This document shows, in pieces, positions 36,303 to 45,794 of a DNA stretch of 64,000 nt. The notes beneath the pieces were generated by a model. That model had not been told where the DNA came from, made no database searches, and saw nothing but the letters and a program-made list of their open reading frames with translations. The DNA is from Brevundimonas goettingensis (GTDB taxonomy: Bacteria > Pseudomonadota > Alphaproteobacteria > Caulobacterales > Caulobacteraceae). The position numbers and the translations under genes were made by a program. Position 1 is the first letter of the stretch, and each line of letters starts with the position of its first letter. The DNA lies in the NCBI RefSeq assembly GCF_017487405.1, contig NZ_CP062222.1, positions 1,039,001-1,103,000 of the forward strand. Reading direction: 5' to 3'.

Positions 36303-37672
36303 CAGGCTGCCTTCTCGGGGGCGGCCTTCAGGGTGATGCGCTCGATCTTGCCGGTGATCAGGAAGTAGGCGGCGATGACCAGCAGGCAGTGCAGCCCGAC
36401 GAACCAGAGGCCGAGGTCGAAGGACCCGGTGGCCTGGACGATATAGCCGATGACGATCGGGGTCACGATGCCGGCCGCATTGCCGAAGGTGTTGAAGATG
36501 CCGCCGGTGACGCCGACGAACTCGCGCGGCGAGGTGTCGGAGATGACCGCCCAGCCGAGGGAGGCAATGCCCTTGCCGAAGAAGGCGACGGCCATCAGGC
36601 CGATGACGAGGCTGGTGGAGTCTACGTAGGCGCAGGCGATGATGGTCATGGACAGGACCATGCCGATGGCCAGCGGCGTCTTGCGGGCGATGGTCAGGGA
36701 GCCGGTGCGCTTCAGGAGGTAGTCCGAGACGATCCCGCCCAAGAGGCCGCCGAAGAAGCCCATCAGGGCCGGGGCGGCGGCGGCGAAACCGGCCTGTTTG
36801 ATGTCCAGCCCGCGCTCCTTGACCAGATAGATCGGGAACCAGGTGACGAAGAAATAGGTCAGGACGTTGATGCCGTACTGGCCGATGAAAACGCCCAGCA
36901 GCATGCGGTTCTTGAGCACCTGGGAGACGTTGGTCCAGCTGAAGGCGGCGGATTTGGCGGCCTGTTTGGTCTCCATGCGGACCATGCCGCCGCCGGCCTC
37001 GATATAGTCGAGCTCGGCCTGGTTGACGCCCTTGTGGTCGACGGGGGCCTTGATCATCCACCAGAAGACGCCGGCGGCGAGGACGCCGAGACCGCCCATG
37101 ACGAAGAAGACCGAGTGCCAGTCATAGGTGTGGACCAACCAGCCCATCAGAGGGGCGAAGGCGACGAGGGAGAAGTACTGGGCCGAGTTGAAGACCGCCG
37201 AGGCGAAGCCGCGCTCCGAGCTGGGAAACCAGGCGGCGACGAGGCGGGCGTTGCCGGGGAAGGAGGGGCTTTCGGCCAGACCGACAGCGAAGCGCAGGGC
37301 GAACAGGGTGGCGAACACCGCCCCGCCGATGACGAAGCCGGACAGGCCCTGGAAGAAGGTGAAGGCCGACCAGGTTGCGATGGCCAGGGCGTAGATCAGC
37401 TTGGTGCCGAACTTGTCGAGCAGGGCGCCGCCGGGGATCTGGCCCAGGCAATAGGCCCAGGCGAAGGCCGAGAGGATGTAACCCATCTGGACCGGGCTGA
37501 GGCCGAGGTCCTCGGACGCCGCGTCGCCGGCGATCGAGAAGGTGGAGCGGTCGGCGTAGTTGATCGTGGTGATCAGAAAGATCAGCAGCAGGATCAGGAA
37601 GCGGACCTGGGTTCGCTTGCCTCCGGAGGGAGGGGCGGGAGCGGGGCCAGTGGTCTGAACGGCGTCGGTCAT
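36302..37672 (-). CDS. MFS anion:cation symporter, probable sugar-acid (glucarate/galactonate type) transporter
   Basis: 456 residues with twelve predicted helices. Family features: ITTINYADRSTFSIAGDAAS at helix 1, AYCLGQIPGGALLDKFGTK (MFS loop 2-3 motif) and LAESPSFPGNARLVAAWFP, the signature of the anion:cation symporter branch that includes GudP, GarP, DgoT and ExuT. It brings hexarates or hexuronates across the inner membrane with protons. It shares one base with the downstream Tat-exported protein gene and is divergent from the TonB-dependent receptor at 38130, consistent with one uptake system. Substrate inferred from the nearby kdgD. Confidence 0.88.
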   Translation of the reverse strand: MTDAVQTTGPAPAPPSGGKRTQVRFLILLLIFLITTINYADRSTFSIAGDAASEDLGLSPVQMGYILSAFAWAYCLGQIPGGALLDKFGTKLIYALAIATWSAFTFFQGLSGFVIGGAVFATLFALRFAVGLAESPSFPGNARLVAAWFPSSERGFASAVFNSAQYFSLVAFAPLMGWLVHTYDWHSVFFVMGGLGVLAAGVFWWMIKAPVDHKGVNQAELDYIEAGGGMVRMETKQAAKSAAFSWTNVSQVLKNRMLLGVFIGQYGINVLTYFFVTWFPIYLVKERGLDIKQAGFAAAAPALMGFFGGLLGGIVSDYLLKRTGSLTIARKTPLAIGMVLSMTIIACAYVDSTSLVIGLMAVAFFGKGIASLGWAVISDTSPREFVGVTGGIFNTFGNAAGIVTPIVIGYIVQATGSFDLGLWFVGLHCLLVIAAYFLITGKIERITLKAAPEKAA

Positions 37673-37840
37673 GGTCGTTACGCTCCTCGACGTATCGGGG
37701 GAGACGATGAACCGTGATGCCGGAAAAGCCCGACGCCTTGAGGTGTTTCGCTTCCCAACCGGCGCCTCTTGCGGGCGTCTGGCTTGACCGGACGATAGGA
37801 GGGGAGGGGGCGGGGGTCCAAGCCAAACCGACTATGGACT

Positions 37841-37857
37841 GATACAGAACCGGTATC
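37841..37857. promoter_or_regulatory. Candidate operator in the transporter/receptor divergent region
   Basis: The 457-base region 37673-38129 holds no gene. GATAC-N7-GTATC at 37841-37857 is an inverted repeat with ACCGGT in its centre, followed by CGATC-GGGG-CGATC; ACCGG recurs three times around 38039-38070. These could be operators for a GntR- or LacI-type regulator of the two divergent genes; the regulator is not in the window. Confidence 0.3.
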
Positions 37858-38129
37858 GATCGGGGCGATCGGTCGCAGGGCGGCTATTGATCCGCGAAAC
37901 CGGCTGAAACACTACCGACGAATGATCGATGACAGGATGTCGCGCCAGGGCGGGGGATCGGTTCAAGTCCGGCATCGGTCCATGCCCGATTGGGATTGGC
38001 CTCGGAGAACAGGGCGATCCTATGGTCCCCTCGAAGCCAACCGGTGTTCGAACCGGAGCGGACAACCGGCGCCACAGCGCCAGCCAAGAAGATCCGGGAC
38101 ACCCGGACATATGGGGAAGGAAGACGACG

Positions 38130-40925
38130 ATGCGCTCCTCGCATGGATTCCAATTCGCACTTCGCAGCGGCGTCTCGGCGCTGGTCCTGACGCTGGCGGT
38201 CGCCGGCGTTGCGGCGGCGCAGACGGCGCCCGCTGATCCGCAGACCGACGACGGCGCGACCACCGTCGACGAGATCGTGGTCACCGGCTTCCGCGCCAGC
38301 CTTCAGAACGCCGTCAGCGCCAAGCGCCGCGAGAGCGGCGTCGTCGACGTCATCAAGGCCGAGGACATCGCCGACTTCCCCGACCTGAACCTGGCGGAAT
38401 CGCTGCAGCGCGTGCCGGGCGTCACCATCAGCCGCGCCAACGGCGAAGGCCGTCAGATCTCGGTGCGCGGCCTGGGTTCGGAATACACCCGCGTCCGCGT
38501 CAACGGCATGGAGGCCATCGCCACCACCGGCGGCACGGTCAACTCGGGCGGCACCAACCGCTCGCGCGGCTTCGATTTCAACATGTTCGCCTCCGAGCTG
38601 TTCAACAGCCTGACGGTGCGCAAATCCGCCTCGGCCGACGTCGAGGAAGGATCGCTGGGCGCGACCGTCGACCTGCAGACCGCCCGCCCGTTCGACTATA
38701 CCAAGCCGACCCTCGTGATGGGCGTCCAGGGCAGCTACAACGACCTGGCGCGCGACGTGAAGCCGCGCTTCACCCTGCTGGCCTCCAACACCTGGGCGGA
38801 TGGCAAGTTCGGGGCCCTGTTCTCGGCCGCCTATGAAGAGCGCCACATCCTGGAAGAGGGCGCCAACATCACCCGCTGGAGCGCCGGCGGCGCCAACGGC
38901 GGCTTCAACACGGCCTCGACGATCAACGGCTATACGATCGCCCAGATCAACAACGCCAGCGCGACCACCGGCCTGTTCCACCCGCGCCTGCCGTCCTACG
39001 TCTCGTATGACCACAACACCGAGCGCCTGGGCGTGACCGGCTCGCTGCAATGGCGCCCGGACGACCAGTCGACGGTCACCCTGGACATCCTCTATTCGGA
39101 CGTTAAGTCGACCCGCGACGAGGCCCAGCTGCAGGCCATCGGCCTGAGCCGCTCGGGCACGGGCAAGCCGCAGACCATCATCCGGTCGGGCGTCGTGGAT
39201 GGCCGCAACATCGTCCAGGCCAATCTGGACGCCGTCGACGTGCGTACCCAGTCGGCCCACGACGAGCTGGAGACCAAGTTCCAGCAATACACCCTGACGG
39301 CCAATCGCAACTGGACCGACCGGTTCCGCACAGGCTTCATCGGCGGCTATTCGAAGTCTTTCTTCGACAACCCGGTCTCAACCATCGTCACCTTCGACCG
39401 AGCCAACACCAACGGCTTTTCCTACGACTTCCGCACCCGGATGCCGGAGATCAATTTCGGCTTCGACCTGACCAACCCGGCCAACTGGTCGATGATCAAC
39501 GGCACCTCCGAGGTCCGCATCCGCCCGAACTCGGTCGAGAACACCTTCACGACCGCCAAGGCCTTCTATGAGTGGGACCTCAACGACAACCTCACCCTCA
39601 AGGGCGGTGTCGACTATCGCAAGTTCGGCTTCCATTCCGAGGGCCTGTACCGCACGACCGAGACCGTCGTTCAGACCCTGACGCCGGCTGAACTGGCCGC
39701 TGTGTCGCGCGTCTATTCGGGCTTCGGCCGCAATGCCGACCTGCCGGCGGGCGCCCCGACCAGCTGGCTGGCGCCGGACCTGGCCAAGTTCATCGCCACC
39801 TACAACATCTATTCCAACACCGGCATCTACGCCCTGACCGGGGTCAACAACTCCTCGGCGCGCGGCCAGTACATCAATGTCGAGGAAGCCGACACGGGCG
39901 CCTATGTCCAGGTCGACTACCATTTCGACGCCTTCGGCCTGCCGTGGCGGGGCGACGCGGGCGTGCGCTACGTCTCCACCGACCAGTGGTCGCAGGGCTA
40001 TGAGACGACCTCGGCCGGCTCCAACCTGGTGGAGGCCGAGCGCAAATACGGCATCTGGCTGCCGTCGATGAACCTGGCGGTCGATCTGACCGACACCGTA
40101 GTGGCCCGCTTCTCGGCCGCCCGCACCGTGGCGCGGCCCTCGATCTCGAGCCTGACGCCCGGCGGCGACGTCGGAATCCAGGGTTCGAACTACAGCTATT
40201 CGACCGGCAACCCGAACATCAAGCCGACCGAGTCGGACAACATCGACCTGTCGCTGGAATATTATCCCGACCGGGACAGCCTGTTCGCCGTGGGTCTATT
40301 CTACAAGAAGATCAACACCTTCGTTCAGACCCTTGCCCAGGACATTCCGTTCAACCAGCTGGGTCTGCCGAACTCGATCCTGACCGGCACCACCGCCACG
40401 CCGACGACGATCTTCCGCACCACCCAGCCGATCAACACCGAGGGCGGCGACCTGAAGGGCATCGAGCTGAACGCCCAGAAGCGTCTCGACTTCCTGCCCG
40501 GCTGGATGGAGAATTTCGGGGTCCAGGCCAACTACACCTTCGTCGACTCCAAGATCACCTACATCACGTCCCTGAGCCCGCTGACGGTGATCGACAACAC
40601 CCTGATCGGTCTGTCCAAGCACGCCGCCAACTTCACCCTGTATTATGAGACCGAAAAATTCTCGATCCGGGGGTCGGCGGCCTATCGCGCGGGTTATCTG
40701 ACGGGGGTTCCGGCCGCCGACGGCAACTCGGTCGCGGGCACCAACGAGACCCTGAATTTCGACGCCCAGGCCTCCTATGCCATCACGCCGCAGCTCAAGT
40801 TCAGCGTCGAGGGCATCAACCTGACCGACGAGTTCAACGATCAGTATGTCGACGCCGACAACCGTCTGAACGTCTACACCCACACGGGTCGGCAGTTCTT
40901 CGTGGGGCTGCGCTACACCTTCTAA
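38130..40925 (+). CDS. TonB-dependent receptor, probable oligosaccharide/sugar-acid type
   Basis: 931 residues. Signal peptide ending GVAAAQ, TonB-box-like VDEIVVTGF at the mature N-terminus, plug domain (DVIKAEDIADFPDLNLAESL, QRVPGVTISRANGEGRQISV, LGSEYTRVRVNG) and beta-barrel ending GRQFFVGLRYTF. The plug wording is that of receptors often next to carbohydrate-uptake genes. ATG 38130 follows GGAAGGA; upstream in-frame codons lack a signal peptide. Divergent from the MFS symporter, and terminated by the hairpin at 40964-41001. It likely imports the polymer or oligomer whose monomers feed kdgD (inference). Confidence 0.9.
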   Translation: MRSSHGFQFALRSGVSALVLTLAVAGVAAAQTAPADPQTDDGATTVDEIVVTGFRASLQNAVSAKRRESGVVDVIKAEDIADFPDLNLAESLQRVPGVTISRANGEGRQISVRGLGSEYTRVRVNGMEAIATTGGTVNSGGTNRSRGFDFNMFASELFNSLTVRKSASADVEEGSLGATVDLQTARPFDYTKPTLVMGVQGSYNDLARDVKPRFTLLASNTWADGKFGALFSAAYEERHILEEGANITRWSAGGANGGFNTASTINGYTIAQINNASATTGLFHPRLPSYVSYDHNTERLGVTGSLQWRPDDQSTVTLDILYSDVKSTRDEAQLQAIGLSRSGTGKPQTIIRSGVVDGRNIVQANLDAVDVRTQSAHDELETKFQQYTLTANRNWTDRFRTGFIGGYSKSFFDNPVSTIVTFDRANTNGFSYDFRTRMPEINFGFDLTNPANWSMINGTSEVRIRPNSVENTFTTAKAFYEWDLNDNLTLKGGVDYRKFGFHSEGLYRTTETVVQTLTPAELAAVSRVYSGFGRNADLPAGAPTSWLAPDLAKFIATYNIYSNTGIYALTGVNNSSARGQYINVEEADTGAYVQVDYHFDAFGLPWRGDAGVRYVSTDQWSQGYETTSAGSNLVEAERKYGIWLPSMNLAVDLTDTVVARFSAARTVARPSISSLTPGGDVGIQGSNYSYSTGNPNIKPTESDNIDLSLEYYPDRDSLFAVGLFYKKINTFVQTLAQDIPFNQLGLPNSILTGTTATPTTIFRTTQPINTEGGDLKGIELNAQKRLDFLPGWMENFGVQANYTFVDSKITYITSLSPLTVIDNTLIGLSKHAANFTLYYETEKFSIRGSAAYRAGYLTGVPAADGNSVAGTNETLNFDAQASYAITPQLKFSVEGINLTDEFNDQYVDADNRLNVYTHTGRQFFVGLRYTF

Positions 40926-40963
40926 AGATCTGACGCGGGTTCTCCTCCCGACCGTTAGTCCCT

Positions 40964-41001
40964 GCGCCGGATCCAATCCCCCCTGGATCCGGCGTTTTTT
41001 T
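40964..41001 (+). terminator. Intrinsic terminator of the TonB-dependent receptor gene
   Basis: CGCCGGATCC (40965-40974) pairs perfectly with GGATCCGGCG (40985-40994), followed directly by seven T (40995-41001). A textbook Rho-independent terminator 40 bases after the stop. Confidence 0.9.
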
Positions 41002-41018
41002 GCGCCGACAGCGCTTGA

Positions 41019-41324
41019 TCAGTCGGCGAGGCTGAGCGCGTCGGCGACGCCAGTCAGGAAGTCGTGGTGATGGGCGTTGGCCTCGGCCGTATCGATCGAC
41101 CCCATGAGGCCCCGCGCGCGGGGGCGGCTCGCCTCGTCGCGAAGCCGGGTCACCAGGGCCTCGAGGTGGCCGTCTCCCTTGCGGGCGTCCATGACCCCGG
41201 CGTGGACCCGGGCCTCCTTCATCCGGCGCGTGAGGATGGCCGGATCCAGCGGCGCGGCGCCGGCGCGGACGGCGAGCCGGGCGAAATCGCCCGCGTAAAG
41301 CCGCACATAGCTCTCTTCAATCAT
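41019..41324 (-). CDS. Small hypothetical protein
   Basis: 101 residues, MIEESYVRLYAGDFARLAVR..., mostly helical and charged, with a His-His-His patch (ANAHHHDFLTG) near the C-terminus. No signal peptide, no recognised family. It ends 17 bases from the terminator of the receptor gene and lies in the same direction as the next two genes, 60 bases downstream of the secreted protein gene that follows. Confidence 0.6.
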   Translation of the reverse strand: MIEESYVRLYAGDFARLAVRAGAAPLDPAILTRRMKEARVHAGVMDARKGDGHLEALVTRLRDEASRPRARGLMGSIDTAEANAHHHDFLTGVADALSLAD

Positions 41325-41384
41325 GGGGTCCGGTCCTGTTGGCAGGGAAAGCCGGTGGAAGGCGCCGCCGGTCGCCCGACCCGC

Positions 41385-41852
41385 CTAAAGGGGCTGGAGA
41401 TTGTTGTAGGTGCGGTTCTGGACGCAGACGCCCTGGAGCGTGAGGCCGCGATCGGGCTGGCCGGCGCGGGGCCAGGTCATTGTCAGGCGCAGGGTCTTGC
41501 TCTCGGTATCGAGAACCATGTCGCCCTGCGTCTTCTCCGGGCCCATCGCATTTGTCGCAAAATGCACAGTCCCGTCGGGCGCGACCTTCGAGGCGAACTG
41601 GCCGGGAAGGATCAGCCAGACGCTGTCGACAACCGGTACGCTGCCGATGAAGGCCATCGACAGGGTTTCGGTGTTCCAGATCATGCCGAAATGGAACGGC
41701 TGGACCCGGGCGCCGCCGGGGTGCGGGGTCTGGAGATAGGTCCCGGCGCAATCATATCGGTCCATGTTGGCCGGGAGATTTTCGGCCGCGGCCCGGGTTG
41801 CGGACACAAGGCAGAGCAGGCCGGTCGCGGCGGCCAGAGCGTGACGGATCAT
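41385..41852 (-). CDS. Secreted hypothetical protein
   Basis: 155 residues from ATG 41852, with a signal peptide (MIRHALAAATGLLCLVSATR, cleavage after AAA) and two cysteines (YDCAGTY, GVCVQNRT) that could form a disulfide. The body is beta-rich (FHFGMIWNTETLSMAFIG, LRLTMTWPRAGQPDRGLTLQ). AGGACC precedes this start; an upstream in-frame start at 41891 would spoil the signal peptide. Function unknown. Confidence 0.65.
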   Translation of the reverse strand: MIRHALAAATGLLCLVSATRAAAENLPANMDRYDCAGTYLQTPHPGGARVQPFHFGMIWNTETLSMAFIGSVPVVDSVWLILPGQFASKVAPDGTVHFATNAMGPEKTQGDMVLDTESKTLRLTMTWPRAGQPDRGLTLQGVCVQNRTYNNLQPL

Positions 41853-41998
41853 TGGGGTCCTGTCGCGGCTGGAAAGCGCCAAACCGCACACCGTCGAGGG
41901 TGGGATGAATTACCGCCGGCGATCAAGAACCCCCCGGCGCTGCATTGGTTCCATAGCGCGCGAAGGAAATTCGATGTCGGCGTGCGAGCAGCCAGGGA

Positions 41999-43366
41999 TC
42001 AGGGAATCCTGAGAACTTCCGGCGGCCGCCAGCTCCCGTCCAGGACGGCGGCGCCGGCCCAGTAGGCGCGGATATAGAGGGAAAAGCCGTCGTCCGGCGC
42101 GGGTAGCCAGTTGCTCTCGTGCTCCGGGCCCGGCGAGTCCGCGCCGACATAGAGGGTCAGGGAACCGTCGGCGTTGCGTTTCAGGCTCGTGTTCCGGGTC
42201 CCCAGCGAATAGCGGGCGAGCGGGTTCGGGTGGAAGAGGTGGTGTCTGTTGTAGAGGGTCAGGGACCAGAACCCCTTGACCGGCGGCTCCTGTCCGGCGG
42301 CGAAGGTCACCACATAGTTCCGGGCGCCGGTCAGTGGACGGCCGTCGCCGTCGAGGTCGGTGTAGAAATACTGGGTCTCCTCCGGCCGGTTGTCGAACAT
42401 GTTCGACCGCGCCGTGCCCGTGCGGTTGAAATAGTCGATCCCCCATCGGGCGTTGTTGGTCGAACGGTTCCAGCCGTTGCCGGCGGGATGACCGTTGTGC
42501 CGCCATTCGAGGAAGCGCTTGAGGGTGGTGGCCTCGGCCTCGTGCGCCTGTTCGACCATGGCCGCCTTCAGCTGCGGATCGCGCTCGGCGACGGCCAGGA
42601 TCAGGCGGAACTGGGCATAGAGCGCCTCCTCGCCGAGCAGGGGCGGGATGCGGTCCAGCAGGTCGGGCAGCCGGTCGAAGAAGGTTTCGGGATCGACCCG
42701 TTTCGTCTCGCCTTCGCCCTCCGGGGCGGGGCCGGGAAGGGTCGGCGCCCGGCTCCAGTCGACGATCTTCAGGGTCCCGTCGAACTCGCTCAGCGGATAG
42801 GCGGAGATCAGATTGAGGATCGGCTGGATCGCGGCGCGGTCCTCGTCGGTGTCGTTCATGAAGGCGCGGGGGACGGCGCTGGCCATTTCAGTGGGGGAGC
42901 GAAAGACGCCGGTGATCCCGGCCGGGATCTGGCCCTCCCAGTTCGGGCCGATCAGGGCGTAGAAGCCCGGCCGGGAGCCATAGGCCCTGCCCAGCCGCCC
43001 GAACTGTTCTGTGCGGCCGTCATAGAGGCCATAGACCCAGTAGCGATCGCCGAAGTCCGGCACCTGGAGCACCACCGGGGTCTCGCCGAGCGAGAACAGG
43101 CCGGCGCCGTGGACGAGGTCGGGGTCGGGACAGGCGCCGGCGGTCTGGTGTGGGGTGACCGGGGCGTCGCGCATGGCGAGGCGACCGGCTCCGGGCGTCC
43201 GGGCCAGGGCCGCGCGGCGGTTGTCCATATCGGCCAGGGGCCAGCCCCAGACATAGGCGAAGGAGGCCAGGTTCCGGGCGTACTCCGGATGCATGACGAC
43301 GTTTTGCGCGGGCCGGGCTGCGGCGGCGGCGGACGGGACGTTCGGGGCGGTCGGGGCCAGGGCCAT
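41999..43366 (-). CDS. DUF1254/DUF1214 domain protein
   Basis: 455 residues. The N-terminal half (YARNLASFAYVWGWPLADMD, VLQVPDFGDRYWVYGLYDGR) matches DUF1254 and the C-terminal part (YVVTFAAGQEPPVKGFWSLT, SNWLPAPDDGFSLYIRAYWA) matches DUF1214, a fixed pair of uncertain function in many proteobacteria. No signal peptide at ATG 43366, which has GAGGAG six bases upstream. It is divergent from the RNA methylase at 43512 across 145 bases. Confidence 0.88.
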   Translation of the reverse strand: MALAPTAPNVPSAAAAARPAQNVVMHPEYARNLASFAYVWGWPLADMDNRRAALARTPGAGRLAMRDAPVTPHQTAGACPDPDLVHGAGLFSLGETPVVLQVPDFGDRYWVYGLYDGRTEQFGRLGRAYGSRPGFYALIGPNWEGQIPAGITGVFRSPTEMASAVPRAFMNDTDEDRAAIQPILNLISAYPLSEFDGTLKIVDWSRAPTLPGPAPEGEGETKRVDPETFFDRLPDLLDRIPPLLGEEALYAQFRLILAVAERDPQLKAAMVEQAHEAEATTLKRFLEWRHNGHPAGNGWNRSTNNARWGIDYFNRTGTARSNMFDNRPEETQYFYTDLDGDGRPLTGARNYVVTFAAGQEPPVKGFWSLTLYNRHHLFHPNPLARYSLGTRNTSLKRNADGSLTLYVGADSPGPEHESNWLPAPDDGFSLYIRAYWAGAAVLDGSWRPPEVLRIP

Positions 43367-43511
43367 GTGAGTCTCCTCAAGCGCGGACGATGCCTTGGCC
43401 GTGGAGCCGGCCCCATCGGGCGAACTCCGGAGGCGGGTGTCAGGGGGGCGAAGAGGGGAGGCGGTGCGTTTCCACTGGCGGTCCAAGGTTCGGCGCCGCT
43501 AGGTTGGCCGC

Positions 43512-44174
43512 ATGGAAGAAGCCAAACCCCGCCCCAAGGTTCGCGCCCGCGCAGACGCGATCAAGCCGTTCCGTTGCAAGAACCTGATCGCGGTGATCGA
43601 GGACCCGTCCGACGTGAAGAACATCGGCACGGTGATCCGCAACGCCAACGCCTTCGGGGTCGAGAAGGTCTTCGTCGTGGACCCGAAGCGCGCCCTGCCG
43701 GACGACTGGCAGGACCTGCGCGGGGACCGGCAGGTGTCCAAGCTCTCGGTCTCGGCGGTGAAGTGGACCTTCGTGAAGCGGTTCGACAGCACCGATGACT
43801 GTTTCGACTATCTGGAGCAGAACAATTTCGTCTCCATCGTCACGTCGCCCCACGTGAAGGGCAAGGCGAGCGTGAACCTCGATGAGGGCGACTACACGGT
43901 ACAGACCAAGCTGGCCGTCTGGTTCGGCAGCGAGGCCGTGGGCATCAGCCCGCGCGCCGTCGAGCGCAGCGCCATGTGCGTCAGCATCCCCATGTTCGGG
44001 ATGATCGAGAGCCTGAACCTGGGCACCAGCTCGGGGATCGTCCTGTATGAGGTCGGCAAGCAGAGGCGGGCCTATCAGAGCCGCTATCGCCTGCGGAACA
44101 AGCGCGGCGAGCGTGAGACGCCCCTGCCGACGGTGATGCTCCAGGCGCCGGCCGAGCCCGAGGCGGTGGAGTAG
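43512..44174 (+). CDS. SpoU/TrmH-family RNA 2'-O-methyltransferase
   Basis: 220 residues of the SPOUT trefoil-knot fold: motif 1 DPSDVKNIGTVIRNANAFGV, motif 2 LAVWFGSEAVGISP and motif 3 IPMFGMIESLNLGTSSGIVL. These enzymes methylate ribose 2'-OH of tRNA or rRNA with S-adenosylmethionine; the wording is close to TrmH (tRNA Gm18), but the rRNA-directed relatives cannot be excluded. A basic C-terminus (YRLRNKRGERE) may bind RNA. Starts at ATG 43512 shortly after a GC-rich leader. Confidence 0.88.
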   Translation: MEEAKPRPKVRARADAIKPFRCKNLIAVIEDPSDVKNIGTVIRNANAFGVEKVFVVDPKRALPDDWQDLRGDRQVSKLSVSAVKWTFVKRFDSTDDCFDYLEQNNFVSIVTSPHVKGKASVNLDEGDYTVQTKLAVWFGSEAVGISPRAVERSAMCVSIPMFGMIESLNLGTSSGIVLYEVGKQRRAYQSRYRLRNKRGERETPLPTVMLQAPAEPEAVE

Positions 44175-44225
44175 CGTCTCATCTCTGGAACAGCGGCGCG
44201 CGCGTCTTGGGCGCATAGCCGCATC

Positions 44226-44426
44226 ATGACGCCACACCCGATTCCCGCCGACGCGACCACGATCTCCGCCGACGACCACGCCGACCTGTTCCTCGACACC
44301 GTTCGCGCCGCCATGGAGCGGCGGCGTTGGGAGCTGGGCGCGGAGGCGCTGGGAGACCTGAGCGACGAGGAGCTGGCCGCCGTGATCGAGGGGGCGATGA
44401 GCGAGGCCGGGGCGGCGCTGGGTTAG
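44226..44426 (+). CDS. Small acidic hypothetical protein
   Basis: 66 residues, strongly acidic and helical (DHADLFLDTVRAAMERRRWE, SDEELAAVIEGAMSEAGAA). No recognised family. It lies 51 bases after the RNA methylase in the same direction and converges with the TonB-C-like gene (16-base gap). Codon positions look normal for the genome, which supports it being real. Confidence 0.5.
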   Translation: MTPHPIPADATTISADDHADLFLDTVRAAMERRRWELGAEALGDLSDEELAAVIEGAMSEAGAALG

Positions 44427-44442
44427 GCCGAGCCGTCAGGGC

Positions 44443-44760
44443 CTACGGCACGAACTGGATGGTTTTGGCGAACTGGATGTCGCGCGGGCCAGGGGCGACG
44501 TGCTCGCCACGCATCAGGGCGACGGCGGCGTCGCCGAATCCGAGGCCGGGATGGGTCTCGCCCAGGACGTGGCAGTTCTCGACATCGCCATTGGCGCGGG
44601 CGGTGCATTCCAGGGTGACGGCGACGGCGGTCAGGACGGGGACGGCGGGCGTCGCCCGCGCTTCCCGCATCTGAACCGCCGGCTGCACGGGCTCGAGCGC
44701 GACTTCGACCCTGGGGGCGGTGTCGGACAGCAGGGCGGCGGCGAAGATGAGGGCGAGCAT
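44443..44760 (-). CDS. Small secreted TonB C-terminal-like protein
   Basis: About 105 residues from ATG 44760: hydrophobic N-terminus (MLALIFAAALL), a linker, then VTLECTARANGDVENCHVLG and GLGFGDAAVALMRGEHVAPG, the pattern of the TonB C-terminal fold (energy-transducer family) with two cysteines. Too short to span the envelope like a true TonB, so it may be a stand-alone periplasmic domain. A TTG at 44790 is in frame, but neither start has a strong ribosome site. Confidence 0.62.
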   Translation of the reverse strand: MLALIFAAALLSDTAPRVEVALEPVQPAVQMREARATPAVPVLTAVAVTLECTARANGDVENCHVLGETHPGLGFGDAAVALMRGEHVAPGPRDIQFAKTIQFVP

Positions 44761-44823
44761 TGGAGGGTGATCCCGGTTCTGCGAGATCAATGGGCGGGCG
44801 ACGTTTCCGTTCCGTTCGAGATC

Positions 44824-45690
44824 TTAACGGGCGGCGGAGGCCTTCAGACTGTCGCTGAAAAGCTGCAGGGTCTCGGCTCCCGCGAGGCGGGCGCGGCTGT
44901 CGGGCTCGATCATCAGGCCGATGCGGCGGGTGAGGCCCCAGCCGGTCAGGGTGGCGACGGCGACGCCCTCGCCCTGGAACCCGCGCGGCAGGACGGTGAC
45001 GCCGAGCCCCGCGCGGACATAGGCCAGGGCCCGGTCGTCGTGGGTGGTGCGGGCGGCCATGAAGGGGCGCACGCCGCGGGCGGTGAAATAGCGGCTGGTC
45101 TCGGCCAGGGCCTCGCAGTGGCGGCGCACGATCATGGTCTCGGCCGCGACCTCCTCGGGAGCGACCTCGGGGCGGTGGGCGAGGGGGTGGGAGAGAGGCA
45201 TGGCCAAGCCGTAGTCCTCGACGAACAGCGGATCGCGCGCGGCGCCGTCCACGACCCCGATGGCTGCATCGACCCGACCCCGGCCGAGTAGGGCGGGCAG
45301 GTCGGATTGACGGCCCTCGACGATTTCGAGCCGTTCCGAGAGCGCGCTGTCCCGCAGGGCGGCCAGCGCCCGTTCGACCCAGGACGAGGGCAGGGTGGAG
45401 AGCAGGCCGAGGCGGATCAGCTTCTTCGGCGCCTCGGCGGGGGCGGCGGTCTCGGCCTCGAGGAAGGCGGCCTCGATGCGCCGGGCCTGGGCCGAGAGGC
45501 GGACGCCGGCGGCGGTCAGCTCGACCCGGCGGCTGTTGCGGATGAACAGAGTCTCGCCCAGCATCCGCTCCAGCTTCGCGATCCCGATGGACAATGTTGG
45601 TTGGGACACGCGGCAGTTGGCGGCGGCGCGGGAGAAGTTCCCACGGTCCACGACGGCAAGAAAATATCGCAGCAAGGTCCGGTCGAGCAT
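44824..45690 (-). CDS. LysR-family transcriptional regulator, divergent from ivd
   Basis: 288 residues: LysR helix-turn-helix (LLRYFLAVVDRGNFSRAAAN, VSQPTLSIGIAKLERMLGE) and effector domain (LIRLGLLSTLPSSWVERALA, VDAAIGVVD, ALAYVRAGLGVTVLPRGF). It starts 104 bases from the divergent isovaleryl-CoA dehydrogenase gene, the usual geometry for a LysR regulator and its target, so it probably controls the leucine catabolic genes (inference). Effector unknown. Confidence 0.88.
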   Translation of the reverse strand: MLDRTLLRYFLAVVDRGNFSRAAANCRVSQPTLSIGIAKLERMLGETLFIRNSRRVELTAAGVRLSAQARRIEAAFLEAETAAPAEAPKKLIRLGLLSTLPSSWVERALAALRDSALSERLEIVEGRQSDLPALLGRGRVDAAIGVVDGAARDPLFVEDYGLAMPLSHPLAHRPEVAPEEVAAETMIVRRHCEALAETSRYFTARGVRPFMAARTTHDDRALAYVRAGLGVTVLPRGFQGEGVAVATLTGWGLTRRIGLMIEPDSRARLAGAETLQLFSDSLKASAAR

Positions 45691-45794
45691 AGCGACAGAC
45701 TATACTGAAGCCTCGCCCAATTGAAATTTCCCGCGCGCGGCGGACGCGCTAGGGTGACGGCCAGACTCCCGTCAGAGGACCGAGGAAACTTCGC

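Noticed and set aside
36303..37061. Upstream continuation of the Tat-exported protein frame through the MFS gene
   Set aside because: The MFS protein is convincing in its own frame, and the twin-arginine signal at 36302 with the one-base overlap marks the true start.
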